NCBI GenBank assembly: GCA_945859605.1
Contig: OX243824.1
Span: 26,678,264 to 26,742,263 of the forward strand
Direction: 5' to 3'
Length of the DNA stretch: 64,000 nucleotides
DNA from: Lumbricus rubellus
Lineage: Eukaryota > Annelida > Clitellata > Crassiclitellata > Lumbricidae
The notes below the pieces were generated by a model. It did no database searches and had not been told where the DNA came from. It worked only from the letters and a program-made list of their open reading frames with translations. Each line of letters opens with the position of its first letter. Positions within the stretch are counted from its first letter, which is position 1. Positions 12,456-24,172 of this stretch are shown here, one piece after another. Position numbers and translations under genes: made by a program.

Positions 12456-12820
12456 CTCACCAGACTGCAACAATAGCCCCCCCCAACCAGACTGCTGCAA
12501 TACCATTCTTTGACTGAGCAATATATTCCACACGACCGGAAAGTCTCCCCTCGATTCGATTACTTTAACGCAGTCGGCCATGTCTAGCACGGCCATTTCC
12601 AACGCAACTAATGGAATACTTTAAGTATTTCTCAGCGGTATATAAATGGTTCGGAGACTTCGAAGTACATTGAATACATAATACGACTATATAAAATTAT
12701 ATCCACGACTGCGTCAATCTCTTTAAAGAAAGAAAGCGAGACTCCTGAACTGTCTGGCTTTTCAGTGAGTAACTGGGTCGGGGTCTGCGTTCCGCGTCCT
12801 CTTACTCATTTTTTGTCGAG

Positions 12821-13160
12821 CATAGACGTAATAGACGGGGTCCAGAGGGGAGGGGCAAATGCCCTCAAATTTCGGGCAAGTCTGATTTTTCGGGCAAGCA
12901 GACCCCGGAAAAATAACAAAAAATCACCAAAAATTTCGGGCAAAATTACCGGATGACTAAAAAAGGTTGTCAGAATTCTTGAGCAAAAAGTAACGAGAAA
13001 ATTTCCTGAAGATTTCCGCGGCATGGCTAAAAAAGGTCTTCAGAATTTTTCGGGCAAACGTAAGGGGTATTTTTCTTAAGATTTCGCTGGATGAAAAAAA
13101 ATCTGGCAAAAGTCTAATTTTTGCCCCCCCCCCACTGCTGCAATGTCCCCTACGCCTATG
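12821..13160. mobile_element. Decayed hAT-like MITE
   Basis: The ends CATAGACGTA and TACGCCTATG are imperfect inverted repeats, followed inward by G-rich/C-rich blocks in opposite orientation. The flanking octamers TTGTCGAG and CTGTCAAG differ at two positions, as an old 8-bp duplication might. The interior has several copies of GACTAAAAAAGGT-like strings, also seen in the three GGGCCGGAT MITEs of this window, so they may be distantly related. Confidence 0.5.
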
Positions 13161-13255
13161 CTGTCAAGACTGTAACTCGCATCATGACATGTAAATTATA
13201 TTGTAAAAGCGATACCATGGCAATGAGTTAATCATTAATGGACACAAGTCTCTGT

Positions 13256-13445
13256 TATGCTTTCGTTGGCCCTGCACTGTAGCCTCCTCCGTTGGCGCGT
13301 TCCTCCGTATTAACTGGTAATTTGCCAATTGCCTTTTCCCTCTGTCTCAAGACCACTCTAACTCTCTTTCTTGGTCTCTCGCGCTGAAAGCGCCGTTGAT
13401 TAGCGTTCACCGCGAGAGGCGCTATATAAATTTATGGATTTAATA
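13256..13445 (+). pseudogene. L2/CR1-like LINE 3' end relic
   Basis: A decayed coding end (AFVGPAL then a stop where the intact LINE has a tryptophan context, later LKTTLTLFL) leads into GAGAGGCGCTATATAAATTT, matching the 3' end of the intact LINE at 10.3 kb. Strongly 5' truncated. Confidence 0.6.
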
Positions 13446-14085
13446 CATCGCATTTCAGTAGACCTCCTTTATAACATAAGTAATTTGAACATCTTTCAAT
13501 GAATGCCATGTTCACTCTGGTCCGCAGATATAATATTATGGTTAATACATTACTTGGCAGCTTGTATCATCCAGGTAGACCTATATCAATAGTCTAAGTC
13601 TACGATAATGCAAGACTCTCAATAATTGCATGTAACCACAGAAATTCACAGAAATTCTGGTAAAAACCGAATATTTCCGTACTCGTAATGCTCCTATTTA
13701 CAGCACCCGATTGGACCATAAAATGAAAAACCTATCATAAACGTACCTTTATAAACATACCTGCAATGCATGCATAACTCATACACACATTTCATACAAG
13801 AATGCCATGTAAGTAGTTACTCTCCATGCACACAAATCAAATCAATCAATTCAATCATTTTTATTGGTCCGTTTGTAACAGCAACAAGCACACCAAGTCA
13901 AGAAAAAAATTACACCAAGCAACTCAAGTATCACCAAGTTGTTAGACATTAATCAATCCAATAACTTAATTAGGTAACATAAATGATTCAGTCATAATGG
14001 CCAAGACTGGGATAATCTCCAAAGAAGTAGGTTATAATGTAAGGATTGCAAAAACCTAGCGGTTGTAGGGTTACCTTTGAGCAAT
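13446..14085. other. Intergenic; candidate retroposon tail
   Basis: No gene. A minus-strand AATAAA-type tail with TTGA repeats is possible at 13835-13872 (see the similar tail at 5735). Otherwise nothing recognised. Confidence 0.4.
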
Positions 14086-14630
14086 TGCATACATGCATAC
14101 GTATGTAGATTTGGAGATGCATACATGCATACGTATGTAGAATGTAGATGCATACATGCATATGTATGTAGAATTGTAGATGCATACATGCATATGTATG
14201 TAGAATTGTAGATGCATACATGCATATGTATGCAGAATGTAGATGCATACATGCATATGTATGTAGAATTGTAGATGCATACATGCATATGTATGTAGAA
14301 TTGTAGATGCATACATGCATATGTATGTAGAATTGTAGATGCATACATGCATATGTATGTAGAATTGTAGATGCATACATGCATATGTATGTAGAATTGT
14401 AGATGCATACATGCATATGTATGCAGAATGTAGATGCATACATGCATATGTATGTAGAATTGTAGATGCATACATGCATATGTATGTAGAATGTAGATGC
14501 ATACATGCATATGTATGTAGAATGTAGATGCATACATGCATATGTATGTAGAATTGTAGATGCATACATGCATATGTATGCAGAATGTAGATGCATACAT
14601 GCATATGTATGAAGAATTGTAAATGCATGC
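14086..14630. repeat. 30-32-bp minisatellite, about 17 copies
   Basis: Units contain GATGCATACATGCATATGTATG followed by TAGAATTGTA (32 bp) or by CAGAATGTA/TAGAATGTA (30 or 31 bp). Three long minus-strand open frames are translations of this array (HTYACMHL repeats) and are not genes. Confidence 0.92.
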
Positions 14631-15471
14631 AAACATGTCTACCTATCTTGATCGTTCTTATTCTTACCTGAGGCAACCGTAGGCCTAATGCAACAATCGA
14701 TGGTTCTGAGCAAGTCTGAGCCAACAATATTGCTCACAGTCCTTGCGCAATAACTGCTTATAGGGAAACAGACATACCACGCTGCGAGCAAACGCTCACA
14801 CCAACCAGCTACATGTTTTTTTTTAGCATAGAAACGTCCTCTATCAGTACTTAATCAGTAGCAGCATTATTGTAGCCACGTTTGTCCGTTTAAGTACATC
14901 TTGACTACCGATTAGAATTATCATTTCTACGACGACGACGAAGTCTTGTCGAAATTACCAGCGACGCTGCAGATGTCTTTTCTCGCAGATGGTTTATCCA
15001 GCAGTTCTCCGCTGTCGTCGCCATTTCTAATGGCTTTCTCTCATTTAGAAAATCAGAATGGAAGCAAGTGGAGCGAGCGCCAGAGGGCGATTTTTGCATG
15101 AACTGGGAATCGGCGACATAATTACATCCCGGAATGCAAACAGCGGTGCCAAAAGCTATTCAGGCGACATAAGAGACTTTCGCGAGATAGAGTTCACGTA
15201 GCCCACATTGAAGATACATACATACATACATGTAAACACCATAGTTTTTAACACAGGCAACTACAGAGAAGAAAACAAATCTGGCATGAATAGATATAAA
15301 TGTATTGTGTTCAAATAATTATGAGATGAGCAAAATCATAATACATAGGCCTACTATGCAAACACGTTGACAGAACCTGCAGTATGTATAAATGTATATG
15401 TGTGTATGTATAATATACATACATAATTATTATGTGTGCATGTGTATTTCCTTATGCGTATAATTCATGTA
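14631..15471. other. Intergenic
   Basis: No gene recognised; short TA/CATA runs at 15210-15235 and 15385-15425. Confidence 0.45.
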
Positions 15472-15718
15472 CAGTGTGGGCCATAAAAAGTAATTCCTAA
15501 GTTTTTTGCAAATGTTTCGGCCAAACGTATGAATTTTTAATCAACTTTACCGCTAAGCTTAGCTTACACACTTAAAGGTAATTCAATTTACGCACAATGG
15601 TGAAATATGTGAGTTGTGCCTAAATCAACTTTAAGCATGTAAAACTTTATGTAACAATTCTTACTTCTGGCTAAGATGTTGCAAAAATTGTAGGGGATGA
15701 CTTTATTGGCCCACTCTG
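15472..15718. mobile_element. Tc1/mariner-type MITE, 247 bp
   Basis: Terminal inverted repeats CAGTGTGGGCCATAAAAAGT and ACTTTATTGGCCCACTCTG are flanked on both sides by TA, the target duplication of Tc1/mariner elements. No transposase is encoded. A second left end of the same family lies at 43134. Confidence 0.75.
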
Positions 15719-15883
15719 TATACAATTAAGCACGCATGCATTCATGTATGAATGAGAGAAAATGCACTTGGATGAATGAGCATGCATGTGAAGCTTGATA
15801 GCTTCAGCTACCTGACAATGCACACAGAGTCGTTAAGCCATAATCGACCGATAAGCATCTATTATAGCTCAATTCCAAAACAT

Positions 15884-15919
<36 letters not shown>

Positions 15920-16083
15920 CGACCTCATTCTCTTCTGCATCAGCAGCAAGCTCAGCATCCTTCGTTTTCTTGATGGTGTTCGAATGACTCATTTTATTGG
16001 CTATTACCATTCAGTCTTTGCTATTGTATGCCTTTCCATCCGTCCGCCTACCCATGAATTTATCTGTCCGACGTACATGTACC
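15719..16083. other. Intergenic with (CAG)11
   Basis: An AGC/CAG trinucleotide run at about 15888-15919 sits in a 65-codon open frame that would give polyglutamine. Nothing else supports an exon. Confidence 0.45.
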
Positions 16084-16451
16084 TATGTATGTATGTATGT
16101 ATGTATGTATGTATGTATGTATGTATGTATGTATGTATGTATGTATGTATGTATGTATGTATGTATGTATGTATGTATGTATGTATGCATGCATGTATGT
16201 ATGTATGTATGTATGTATGTATGTATGTATGTATTTATGCATGTATGTATGTATGTATGTATGTATGTATGTATGTATGTATGTATGTATGTATGTATGT
16301 ATGTATGTATGTATGTATGTATGTATGTATGTATGTATGTATGTGTGTGTATGTATGTATGTATGTATGTATGTATATATGTATGCATGTGTGTGTATGT
16401 ATGTATGTATGTATGTGTGTATGTATGTATGTATGTATGTATGTATGTATG

Positions 16452-16482
<31 letters not shown>

Positions 16483-16602
16483 GTATGTATGTATGTATGT
16501 ACGTATGTACGTATGTATGTATGTACGTATGTATGTATGTATGTATGTATGTATGTATGTATGTATGTATGTATGTATGTATGTATGTATGTATGTATGT
16601 AT
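16084..16602. repeat. (ATGT)n array, about 520 bp
   Basis: Nearly continuous ATGT units with scattered ATGC, GTGT and ACGT variants, followed at 16635-16690 by (GTCT)n and (GCCT)n. All long frames here are translations of the array. Confidence 0.95.
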
Positions 16603-16655
16603 AGTTTGTACACGTATGTCTCTCCGCCTGCCTCTCAGTCTGTCTGTCTGTCTGT

Positions 16656-16689
<34 letters not shown>

Positions 16690-16690
16690 A

Positions 16691-17081
16691 TATAATTGTC
16701 TATAGTCCTTTCTTTCTATGTTCTCGCTTTCCTTCGATGCTATAATAGTCTTGCGAAATAAATGTACATCTCTAACAATAATAATGATAATATTGATGAT
16801 ACTATTAAGACCAGTGGTTGATCCATCCAAGCCATTTCAAGCCATGCGTCATCCCACGCATGCGCAGATGTCGTCTTGTTGTCAGCCATCGAGGATTGGC
16901 TGCAACGACGCGTCGGATATTTCCGTTACCGTCCGGTCCTAATCGTTGCGAACACAGTCTATCCATATCAGTTATGAGCGTCTTTAGTGCACTCAAGTAC
17001 TCGACGACACATGGACCAGGACCACGGCATATATGTATATGTTATATATATATAACACCTATTACATCACGCAATTATATA
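16691..17081. other. Intergenic
   Basis: Nothing recognised apart from a TA-rich stretch at 17035-17055. Confidence 0.4.
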
Positions 17082-17709
17082 CACTGTGCCTCATAAAAAA
17101 CACACCAAAATACTTTGTCATGAAACGCATGTAAGTCTAATGTTAAATAAGAAAAAGTAATGTTTCATTTAAGAAGATGTTCGAAGTGATGTCCCATGAC
17201 TCCCATCGCTTGAACGCAGGCTCTCAGCCTTGGCCGCCACTGTTCAATAGCTTTGTCAATGACACTCTGCTTCAACTGTGCCCACACAACGATGAGGCGC
17301 TCCTTCAACTCGTTGATGTTCCGTATTGCTGTCTGGTAGACGCGTTTTTCGAATCTTTTGCAGCAGTACATCGAGGCCATTTTTATTCCAACCCTTCTGC
17401 GGTAACTCTTTTATCAACCGACGACTACTGTAACCCTTCAACAATACTAAATTCTTAATAAATTTTTTATCTTCGCTGCTGAAAACCATTTTAACTATAA
17501 GTTACTAATCTCTGTTTAAATGTTTCCAAACACGCCTAGTCTGCGTCACTGCCTCCAACAGCAACCAATTCTGTGAGTAAGTAAAATGTAAAATATTTTT
17601 GTGGCAAAATTATCTGAGAAACAACGTACAAACGTTTAGTACAATTGGCTTAGTTTTATAGAAGATTTTTGGAAAAGTTTTTTGGTGTTTTTTTTAATGG
17701 GGCACAGTG
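17082..17709 (-). mobile_element. Tc1/mariner deletion derivative, 628 bp
   Basis: Inverted ends CACTGTGCCTCATAAAAAA and TTTTTTTTAATGGGGCACAGTG are each flanked by TA (17080-17081 and 17710-17711). The minus strand encodes both ends of a transposase but not its middle, so this is an internally deleted copy that would need a partner transposase to move. Confidence 0.85.
17165..17489 (-). pseudogene. Tc1/mariner transposase, N- and C-terminus only
   Basis: From 17489 downward the frame begins MVFSSEDKKFIKNL, LLKGYSSRRLIKELPQKGW and LLQKIRKT, the N-terminal helix-turn-helix region of a Tc1/mariner-type (IS630-related) transposase family common in marine animals. By about 17350 the reading frame shifts and the sequence continues as IRNINELKERLIVVW, AIEQWRPRLRACV and HHFEHLL, the C-terminus of the same family. 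The catalytic DDE/D core between them is missing. Length is about 110 codons against roughly 340 expected. It may still encode a DNA-binding fragment, but nothing shows expression. Confidence 0.8.
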
Positions 17710-17999
17710 TACAAACAAATATATACTATATATAAATGTGACTGTATATGTGTGTGTGCTTCGTTTATTGAGGTAGAGTTACATGTATATGCAACATTGT
17801 AGATTATATGTAATGCACATAGCTATATCTGGTAATGTTGTGTGTGTTTATTCCAATGCACATGTTGGATATAGGAGTATCTAACTATCTATATACATGT
17901 ATCTGCATTTTATGTGTCATATATTGCGAGTTTATGTGCGAAGACAATCGCGGACGGCGGCATTTATTAGAGCCAAGTTCAATGAGCATATTTCTTGAG
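17710..17999. other. Intergenic
   Basis: Short TA and GT runs; no gene recognised. Confidence 0.4.
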
Positions 18000-18370
18000 A
18001 GTGGGTTGGAATGAGGAAGAGTAGGAGTAAGAGAAGAGGACGAGGACGATAAATTAGAGACAATGGAGCAGGAGGAAGAGGAAGAAAATAAGGATGGAGG
18101 AGAGGTGAGAATGATGAAGAAGTGGAGAAGAAATAAGAAGAGATGGAGCTGAACTAAGAGGAAGATACGATGGAAGAGGAAAGGAAGGTGATAAAGATTA
18201 GGAGATGGGGAAACAGAAGAGAAGGAGGAGGAGAAGGAGAAACTGAAGAAGAAGGAGAAACAGAAGGAGAAGGAGAAGGAGAAAAAGAAGGTGAAGGAGA
18301 CGGAGACGGAGAAGGAGAAGGAGAAGGAGAAGGAGAAGGAAAAGGGAAGTAGGAGGAAGAGGCAGAACAA
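18000..18370. repeat. Purine tract, (GGAGAA)n
   Basis: A long strand of G and A, cleanest at 18225-18350. Phenylalanine/serine and glutamate/glycine open frames on either strand come from this composition. Confidence 0.88.
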
Positions 18371-18800
18371 GGAAGGAGTAATTATAAAAGGAGCATAAAA
18401 ACAGCACAACCAGGAATTTGGTTAATAAACAAGGAAGTATAATTGGGTTCCACCCGAGTAGAAGTGGGCCAAAATAACGAATGGTCTTATGAATATGACC
18501 TAATAGGGCGACCACCATGCTTGCCCTCGCATGAGATATTGCGTTACGGGTCACGTACTATTGAAGTAATCAGTAGGTCGGTAATTTATAAGGCGTGACA
18601 TCGAGGAGTTGTTAAGAAGCGTGCAGTGCTTTGAAGCGTGAGATTTTCTGGGCTACGCATTCGCTGGTTTATTGGACAATGGAGTTCTTGTATTGACAGC
18701 ATGCAGGCTAAAAGAGATGGCAAAACAGCGAGTCGAAAGGCAACAGAGGACCAACGAACCCACGTAAAGATAGATAACCGATAATAGGAAAAGACGTAAG
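18371..18800. other. Intergenic
   Basis: No gene or element recognised. Confidence 0.4.
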
Positions 18801-18801
18801 C

Positions 18802-19210
18802 TTAAGCACACAGCTCCAGTTTCCAATTTTCCAATTTCTCCTCCGTCATGCGCATGCTGACGATGAGGCCTTTACATTGTACAAGACGTCTCCAAGTTGC
18901 TCTGTCTCTGGTCTTATCCACCGCTCCTCGTATGTCCATGCCCTGCGTTTCTAGGTCCTCCATCAAGTTCTCCATACATGTCTTTTTTGGTCTTCCTTTG
19001 CTTCTTTCCCCTCTGTTTGTCCATAATAGCGACATGCAGTGTTATATTATAACACTGTCGCTGGTAGTCTTTTCTCCTTCTGGTCCTCCATCCGTGTCAC
19101 ATGTCCGAACCAAGTCAGCCTTCTCTTCCTGATTCTGTCGATTACTGTTTCCTTTTGTCCGGTTTCTTCACGAGTTATTTCGTTGCGTATTCTTTCTATC
19201 CTCGATATTC
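18802..19210 (-). pseudogene. Non-LTR RT C-terminal fragment
   Basis: Read on the minus strand, 19200-19080 gives RNEITREETGQKE and RIRKRRLTWFGHVTRMED. After a frame change, 19035-18802 gives GRPKKTCMENLMEDLE and DRATWRRLV. These are the consecutive C-terminal motifs of an animal LINE ORF2, like the longer copy at 32.5 kb. The fragment is frameshifted and lacks the polymerase core. Its upstream edge runs into the inverted repeat at 19192-19334. Confidence 0.72.
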
Positions 19211-19246
19211 ACAGTATAATTCCTATAAGCACACAACAAGTGTAGG

Positions 19247-19289
<43 letters not shown>

Positions 19290-19334
19290 TAGTTTTGTAC
19301 TTATAGGAATACTGTGAATATCGAGGATAGAAAG
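19192..19334. repeat. Inverted repeat around (TA)n
   Basis: CTTTCTATCCTCGATATTCA at 19192 returns in reverse orientation ending at 19334. The arms are about 35-38 bp with one small indel. The spacer is mostly (TA)n at 19249-19287. The left arm is the 5' edge of the RT fragment, so the right arm is an inverted copy of retrotransposon sequence. Confidence 0.85.
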
Positions 19335-19740
19335 TATATATATATATATATATTATATTATGTATCTATAGCCTTTATGGAATTAATAGTGACTTCGTTT
19401 TGTCGTTTACGGCTACATAAATCTGCAAATTATCGCTAAGGTGATGCAGCCATTGTCCATTTACGACTCTCTGGCCTATTATTATGTGGAAATGGACAGG
19501 GAAATCTTTATTATTGTACACATTCTGTGAGATAGTGAGCGCCAGTAACTTATCGGAATGATGATCTATTTCGAGATTATCAATTCATTTCATATCACAG
19601 CCTGCAAATGAAGAAGAAAATTTAATGAGTCCATGACAACCACTTGTTGTAATCCGCAACAGCCAAGTCACGTACGAAGCGATGGTTATAAGGATAGGTA
19701 ATCAGCAACGAATCTGTTGTCGGGGCTACGTCCGTTTTTC
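19335..19740. other. Intergenic
   Basis: A second short (TA)n at 19335-19352; nothing else recognised. Confidence 0.4.
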
Positions 19741-20190
19741 CGTCCGTCCGTCCATTCACCTCTTTCTCTGCCTCTTCCACTTAATACCCTTCATTCTATC
19801 CATCTCCCTCCCTCTTCGTTAATATCCATCTAATCATCTCCTCCTCCTTTCCCCCTCTCTGTCTATCTCTTTATTTCCGCTCTCTCTCCTCTCTCTCCTC
19901 TCTCTTTTCTCTCCTCTTTCATCTCTCTCTCCTCTCTCTGTCTACATGTATGTCCATGTCTCTGTCTCTTTTTCTGTCTCTGTCTGTCTGTCTCTCTGTC
20001 TCTCTTGCATGTCTCTCTCTCTTTCTCTCTTTCTCTCTTCTCTCTCTCTCTCTCTCTCGCTCTCTCACTCTCTTGTCTCTCTTGTCTCTCTGTCTCTCTC
20101 CTCTGTCTCTCTGTCTCTGTCTCTCTGTCTCTCTTTCGCTCTCTCTGCCTCTCTGTTCTACCACTCTCTCCCCCCCCCTACCTTCTGCCT
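19741..20190. repeat. CT-rich tract
   Basis: CCGT, CTCC and then dense TCTC/GTCT units. Open frames here are low-complexity translations. Confidence 0.85.
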
Positions 20191-20591
20191 TCATCCCTCC
20201 ATCTGTCGAATACACTGGATAATTATGCCGACTATTATGTTAGATCGACACGATTCAGTCGTAATTTACACTTGTCCATCAATTTCCCGACTGTCGCCGA
20301 CGGATTATTCGTTTCAGACGAACGAGCGATGAGAAAGAAGACGACGTTTCGGATACGGACGACTTCGTGTATAATATTTACGGTATATATCATAGACCTA
20401 TATAATAATACTACACCCTTTGGTAGCGGGTTTTGTTTCATACGTGGATTAGGGAGACGTAGATAAAAAGAACAGAAGGAAGAGGAGTAGGATGAGGGAA
20501 TGAAAAGGAGGATGAAATGGAGAAGGAGGAGATAGTGGAGGAAAAGGAGGAGAAAGAGAAGAGAATTAAGTGGAGAATGCCAAGCAGAAAG
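20191..20591. other. Intergenic
   Basis: No gene recognised; purine-rich at 20465-20590, which is where the next MITE inserted. Confidence 0.4.
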
Positions 20592-20599
20592 GAAGGAAG

Positions 20600-20980
20600 C
20601 AGGGCCGGATTAAGGCATGTTCAACATGTTCGGCGAAACAGGGGCCCCCACACTTTAGGGGGCCCCACAAATGTGTTTTTAAAAAAATTGAGAAAATTTC
20701 GGCCACACGACTATTTTCCCAAAAATTTTGAATTACTAAAAAAAACCAAAAAAAAACACAAAACAACAGGTCATCAACTTTTTTTGTGGATGAAATGGTA
20801 TGATTTTCCCAAAAATTTCGGCGGATGGCAAAAAAACCAAAAAAAAGTCGTCAACTTTTTTGGCGGATGAAATGGTATGATTTTCCCGAAAAATTTGAAA
20901 AATTTTCCGCAAAAAATTTCCGAAAAGGGCCCCCACAAAAATTCACGAACAGGGCCCCGACATTGCTTAATCCGGCCCTG
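20600..20980. mobile_element. hAT MITE, GGGCCGGAT family, copy 1 (381 bp)
   Basis: The ends CAGGGCCGGATTAAGGCATG and GCTTAATCCGGCCCTG are inverted repeats, and the flanks carry an exact 8-bp duplication GAAGGAAG (20592-20599 and 20981-20988). Eight-bp duplications and CAGGG ends are standard for hAT elements. The interior repeats GATGAAATGGTATGATTTTC. No transposase is present. Same family as 44219-44628 and 47249-47656. Confidence 0.9.
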
Positions 20981-20988
20981 GAAGGAAG

Positions 20989-22218
20989 GAAGCATAGCCT
21001 ACACATTGCACAACTTCTAAAATTTTGTCCGGTGCACGGAAGTTGTATTGTCTTCAATAGTAGGCGCCTATTGTTGTTTGAGATTTATATAGCGCCTATA
21101 TATAAATATAGCCAAATCGTCTGTTCTCAGCTGTTCGGCTGATTACGTGAAGCTTTGAAATGTCGGTGATATCCATTTATTGTCAATCTAATCTAATAAT
21201 GTGAGTTTGATAGTGACATCAAAACCAGGTCTACAACCCAAGCAAACGGACTCAAAGGAGATGCATTTCAAATCCAATTATTACACTGAGAACAGTGAGG
21301 AGGCTTCGGCTGAAATGTACCTGCATGTTTCGGAACGGGTGCATGTGCGTATAAAATTATGTGTACAGGAAATTCCTAGGTATCGGCTATCTACAGAATT
21401 TGCGGCTGAGCGACTTATAGGCTAATACTGATACTCCTCACAATCTGTACAACGTTTGCGCCATGCTTGTGGATCTCTTTTACTTAGGTCTATGCACATA
21501 ATGTGCGTACCGGTATGTACACCTAAGTAGGCCTACGCACGCACGTACTCATTCACGTACGTATGTACATGTACAATAATTATTGTACATGTACATACGT
21601 ATTGTAGACTGCTTGAATGTGCGTATACATCTATGCATAATTTTCATATGCATTCAATCATTCATTCATTATAGGAATTTATATACCACCCCTTGAATGC
21701 GACTACCCAGCTCTCCCGAGTCCCAACCCCCCAGCACGGCTAAAAGGACAGCTTTTAGATGCGCATAGCAAGAATCTTGTACACAAGTATGTTCGTGCAT
21801 ACGTATGTATGCATGTATGCGTATTTGTTTCTTTGTGTGTTTCTTTGTTCGGTCTTTAAGGGTCAAGTTGCTCAAACTATCGTCCAGTATCTATAATTAG
21901 TTTATCTACATGTATAATTAGTTCCGGTGATTAATGATATCATTCAAGAGTCAGAAGAAAGAATGACGTCGTATAAAAATTGTCTCATAAAATATAATCG
22001 AGCGGAAATCAGTCGCCGCCTGTTAATGGAGGAATTGAACGGGTTACATACTAAAGATGTTCTTCTGTTGTGGTACAGTAAAAACGCGTCCATGAACATA
22101 CTAACGAAACGGAAGAATTGAATGGACATTCGATTTGATGAACTTGAACTCGATCTCTTTTTACTTAGGCATACATTCGTGCTCGTCCATATTCTGCACG
22201 TGCAATTGTATAATATTC
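20989..22218. other. Intergenic; perfect palindrome
   Basis: A 44-bp perfect palindrome occupies 21558-21601 (centre AATAATTATT). No gene recognised elsewhere in this stretch. Confidence 0.5.
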
Positions 22219-22287
22219 ACACGCACGCACACACACACACACACACGCGCACACACACACAAACACACACACACAAACACACACACA
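22219..22287. repeat. (AC)n microsatellite
   Basis: CA dinucleotide run with CGCA and AAAC interruptions. Confidence 0.92.
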
Positions 22288-22645
22288 ATGCTACTGAGGC
22301 TATTGCTCATGCCTTTTGTCACTAGTAGAATTGATCACTCAGTTCGGTATACTTGTAAGTCTGCTACTTGGACTAATCGGGCGCCTTGGTCGAGCTCTTT
22401 ATACTGGCTCCCTGTTTCTCAGCGCCTCTCCCATCAAATTGCTGCACTTGTGTGGCGGTGCCTTCTTGGTTGCGCTCCATCCTATTTGTCTGATCTTTGC
22501 CGCTCAACTCTTTTCTTTTGGGCAGGAGGGGAGGAGCTTTTGGTGCCTCCAACTCGCATTTCTATTAGACAGCGCCGAGTCTTTTCAATTGTAGTTTCCC
22601 CTCCATCTGAAATGGCGCACTACTAGACTTCTTTTACATTATAAA
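22288..22645 (+). pseudogene. L2/CR1-like LINE C-terminal fragment
   Basis: After AIAHAF in one frame, a frameshift near 22316 leads to VTSRIDHSV, then SLYWLPVSQRL, GCAPSYLSDLC, PPTRISIRQRR and a final VFSIV. These are the ordered C-terminal motifs seen in the intact LINE (LHWLPVPQR, GVAPSYL). The fragment begins just after the (AC)n tract. 5'-truncated and frameshifted. Confidence 0.78.
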
Positions 22646-23295
22646 ACGCACACTTTCGTTGGTGCTAAAGACCGAACGTGTCTCTTGAAAAGGCGCCATA
22701 AAAAATTTCGGAATCAATGAATGTAACTCATTAAAGTTTTTGGCTAGGTTAACTACAGAATAGTGTATAGATTGATTAAGAACCAAACGTGCATTTGTTG
22801 TCAAGATAAAGCGCCAGATAGATTTGTAAGGAAGCAAAAAATTGTTGCGCAGGTCTAATCCAATTTCTGTCTTATCTTTATTTTTTCACCAGTGTGTTCG
22901 GAGGTAGGGCTGCACAGATTGACAATGCACAATTGCACATCTTCCCTTACCCCTCCGAAGCCTTGCACAAAGGAAGTGGCAGGCGAAAAGCACAGCTCGA
23001 CAAAGGCTCCATCAAATGCTTCTCTACAAAGACTAATTAGCTCTTTGAAAAGCCGAAAAAGAATTTCTGGCATTGTATCTACACATCTAAAGTTCTATAG
23101 ACTCGTCATCCTCAATCGTCAGAGCCATACAGACATGTCAAGCGCAAAAGTACATCAATGTACCTTTGCTCAAATATTCTTATGCATGCCAACATTCGTG
23201 TAAGCGCATAATTTCTAAACACACAATGTCATAAACATTAGGCCTACACACATGCATATGTACATACGTGAATACACACACATAGTGTCATATAT
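22646..23295. other. Intergenic
   Basis: No gene or element recognised. Short open frames at 22855-23203 lack any family signature. Confidence 0.4.
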
Positions 23296-23864
23296 ACATG
23301 CATACATATAAACATACATACATACGTACGTACGTACGTACGTATACATACATACATACACGCATACATACATACATACATACATACATACATACATACA
23401 TACATACATACATACATACATGCACGCATACACACAAACATACACGCATACATACATACATACATACATACATACGTACGTACATACATACATACGTACA
23501 TACGTACATACATACATACATGTATGTATGTCATACATACATACATACATACATACATACATACATACATACATACATACATACATACATACATACATAC
23601 ATACATACATACATACATACATACATACATACATACATACATACATACATACATACATACATACATACATACATACATACATACATACATACATACATAC
23701 ATACATACATACATACATACATACATACATACATACATACATACATACATACATACATACATACATACATACATACATACATACATACATACATACATAC
23801 ATACATACATACATACATACATGCATGCATACATACATACATACATACACGCATACACACATAC
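23296..23864. repeat. (ATAC)n array, about 570 bp
   Basis: CATA units with CGTA variants in the first 230 bp and an uninterrupted run from about 23533 to 23820. Confidence 0.95.
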
Positions 23865-24094
23865 TTTGAATGTCTAAATTCCAAGACTGATCGCCGTGCT
23901 ATGCGTGCATCTTTCGATCTGCTGCAATGAAAAGCCATAAAATTCGTCGTCTGCATGCTGCGAAGTGAGGTATCGAGTGCGCATGCTCAAGTCCACTCAA
24001 ACAAAAACCCAATCGTCACCAACCTGACATCTTGCTTTACGTCCTTCTCTGTACTCAACGTCTCGGCATCTTGCTTTTATGCCTCTCTACATGT

Positions 24095-24172
<78 letters not shown>

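Noticed and set aside
14071..14727. Three overlapping open frames of more than 210 codons on the minus strand
   Set aside because: They are translations of the 30-32-bp minisatellite in three frames.
15776..15973. A polyglutamine-containing exon
   Set aside because: The glutamines are an eleven-unit trinucleotide microsatellite in an otherwise featureless short frame, and the other strand gives polyalanine.
16060..16830. Long cysteine/tyrosine/methionine and histidine/tyrosine/threonine open frames
   Set aside because: Products of the (ATGT)n array on each strand. The same applies to those at 10.3, 23.3 and 44.7 kb.
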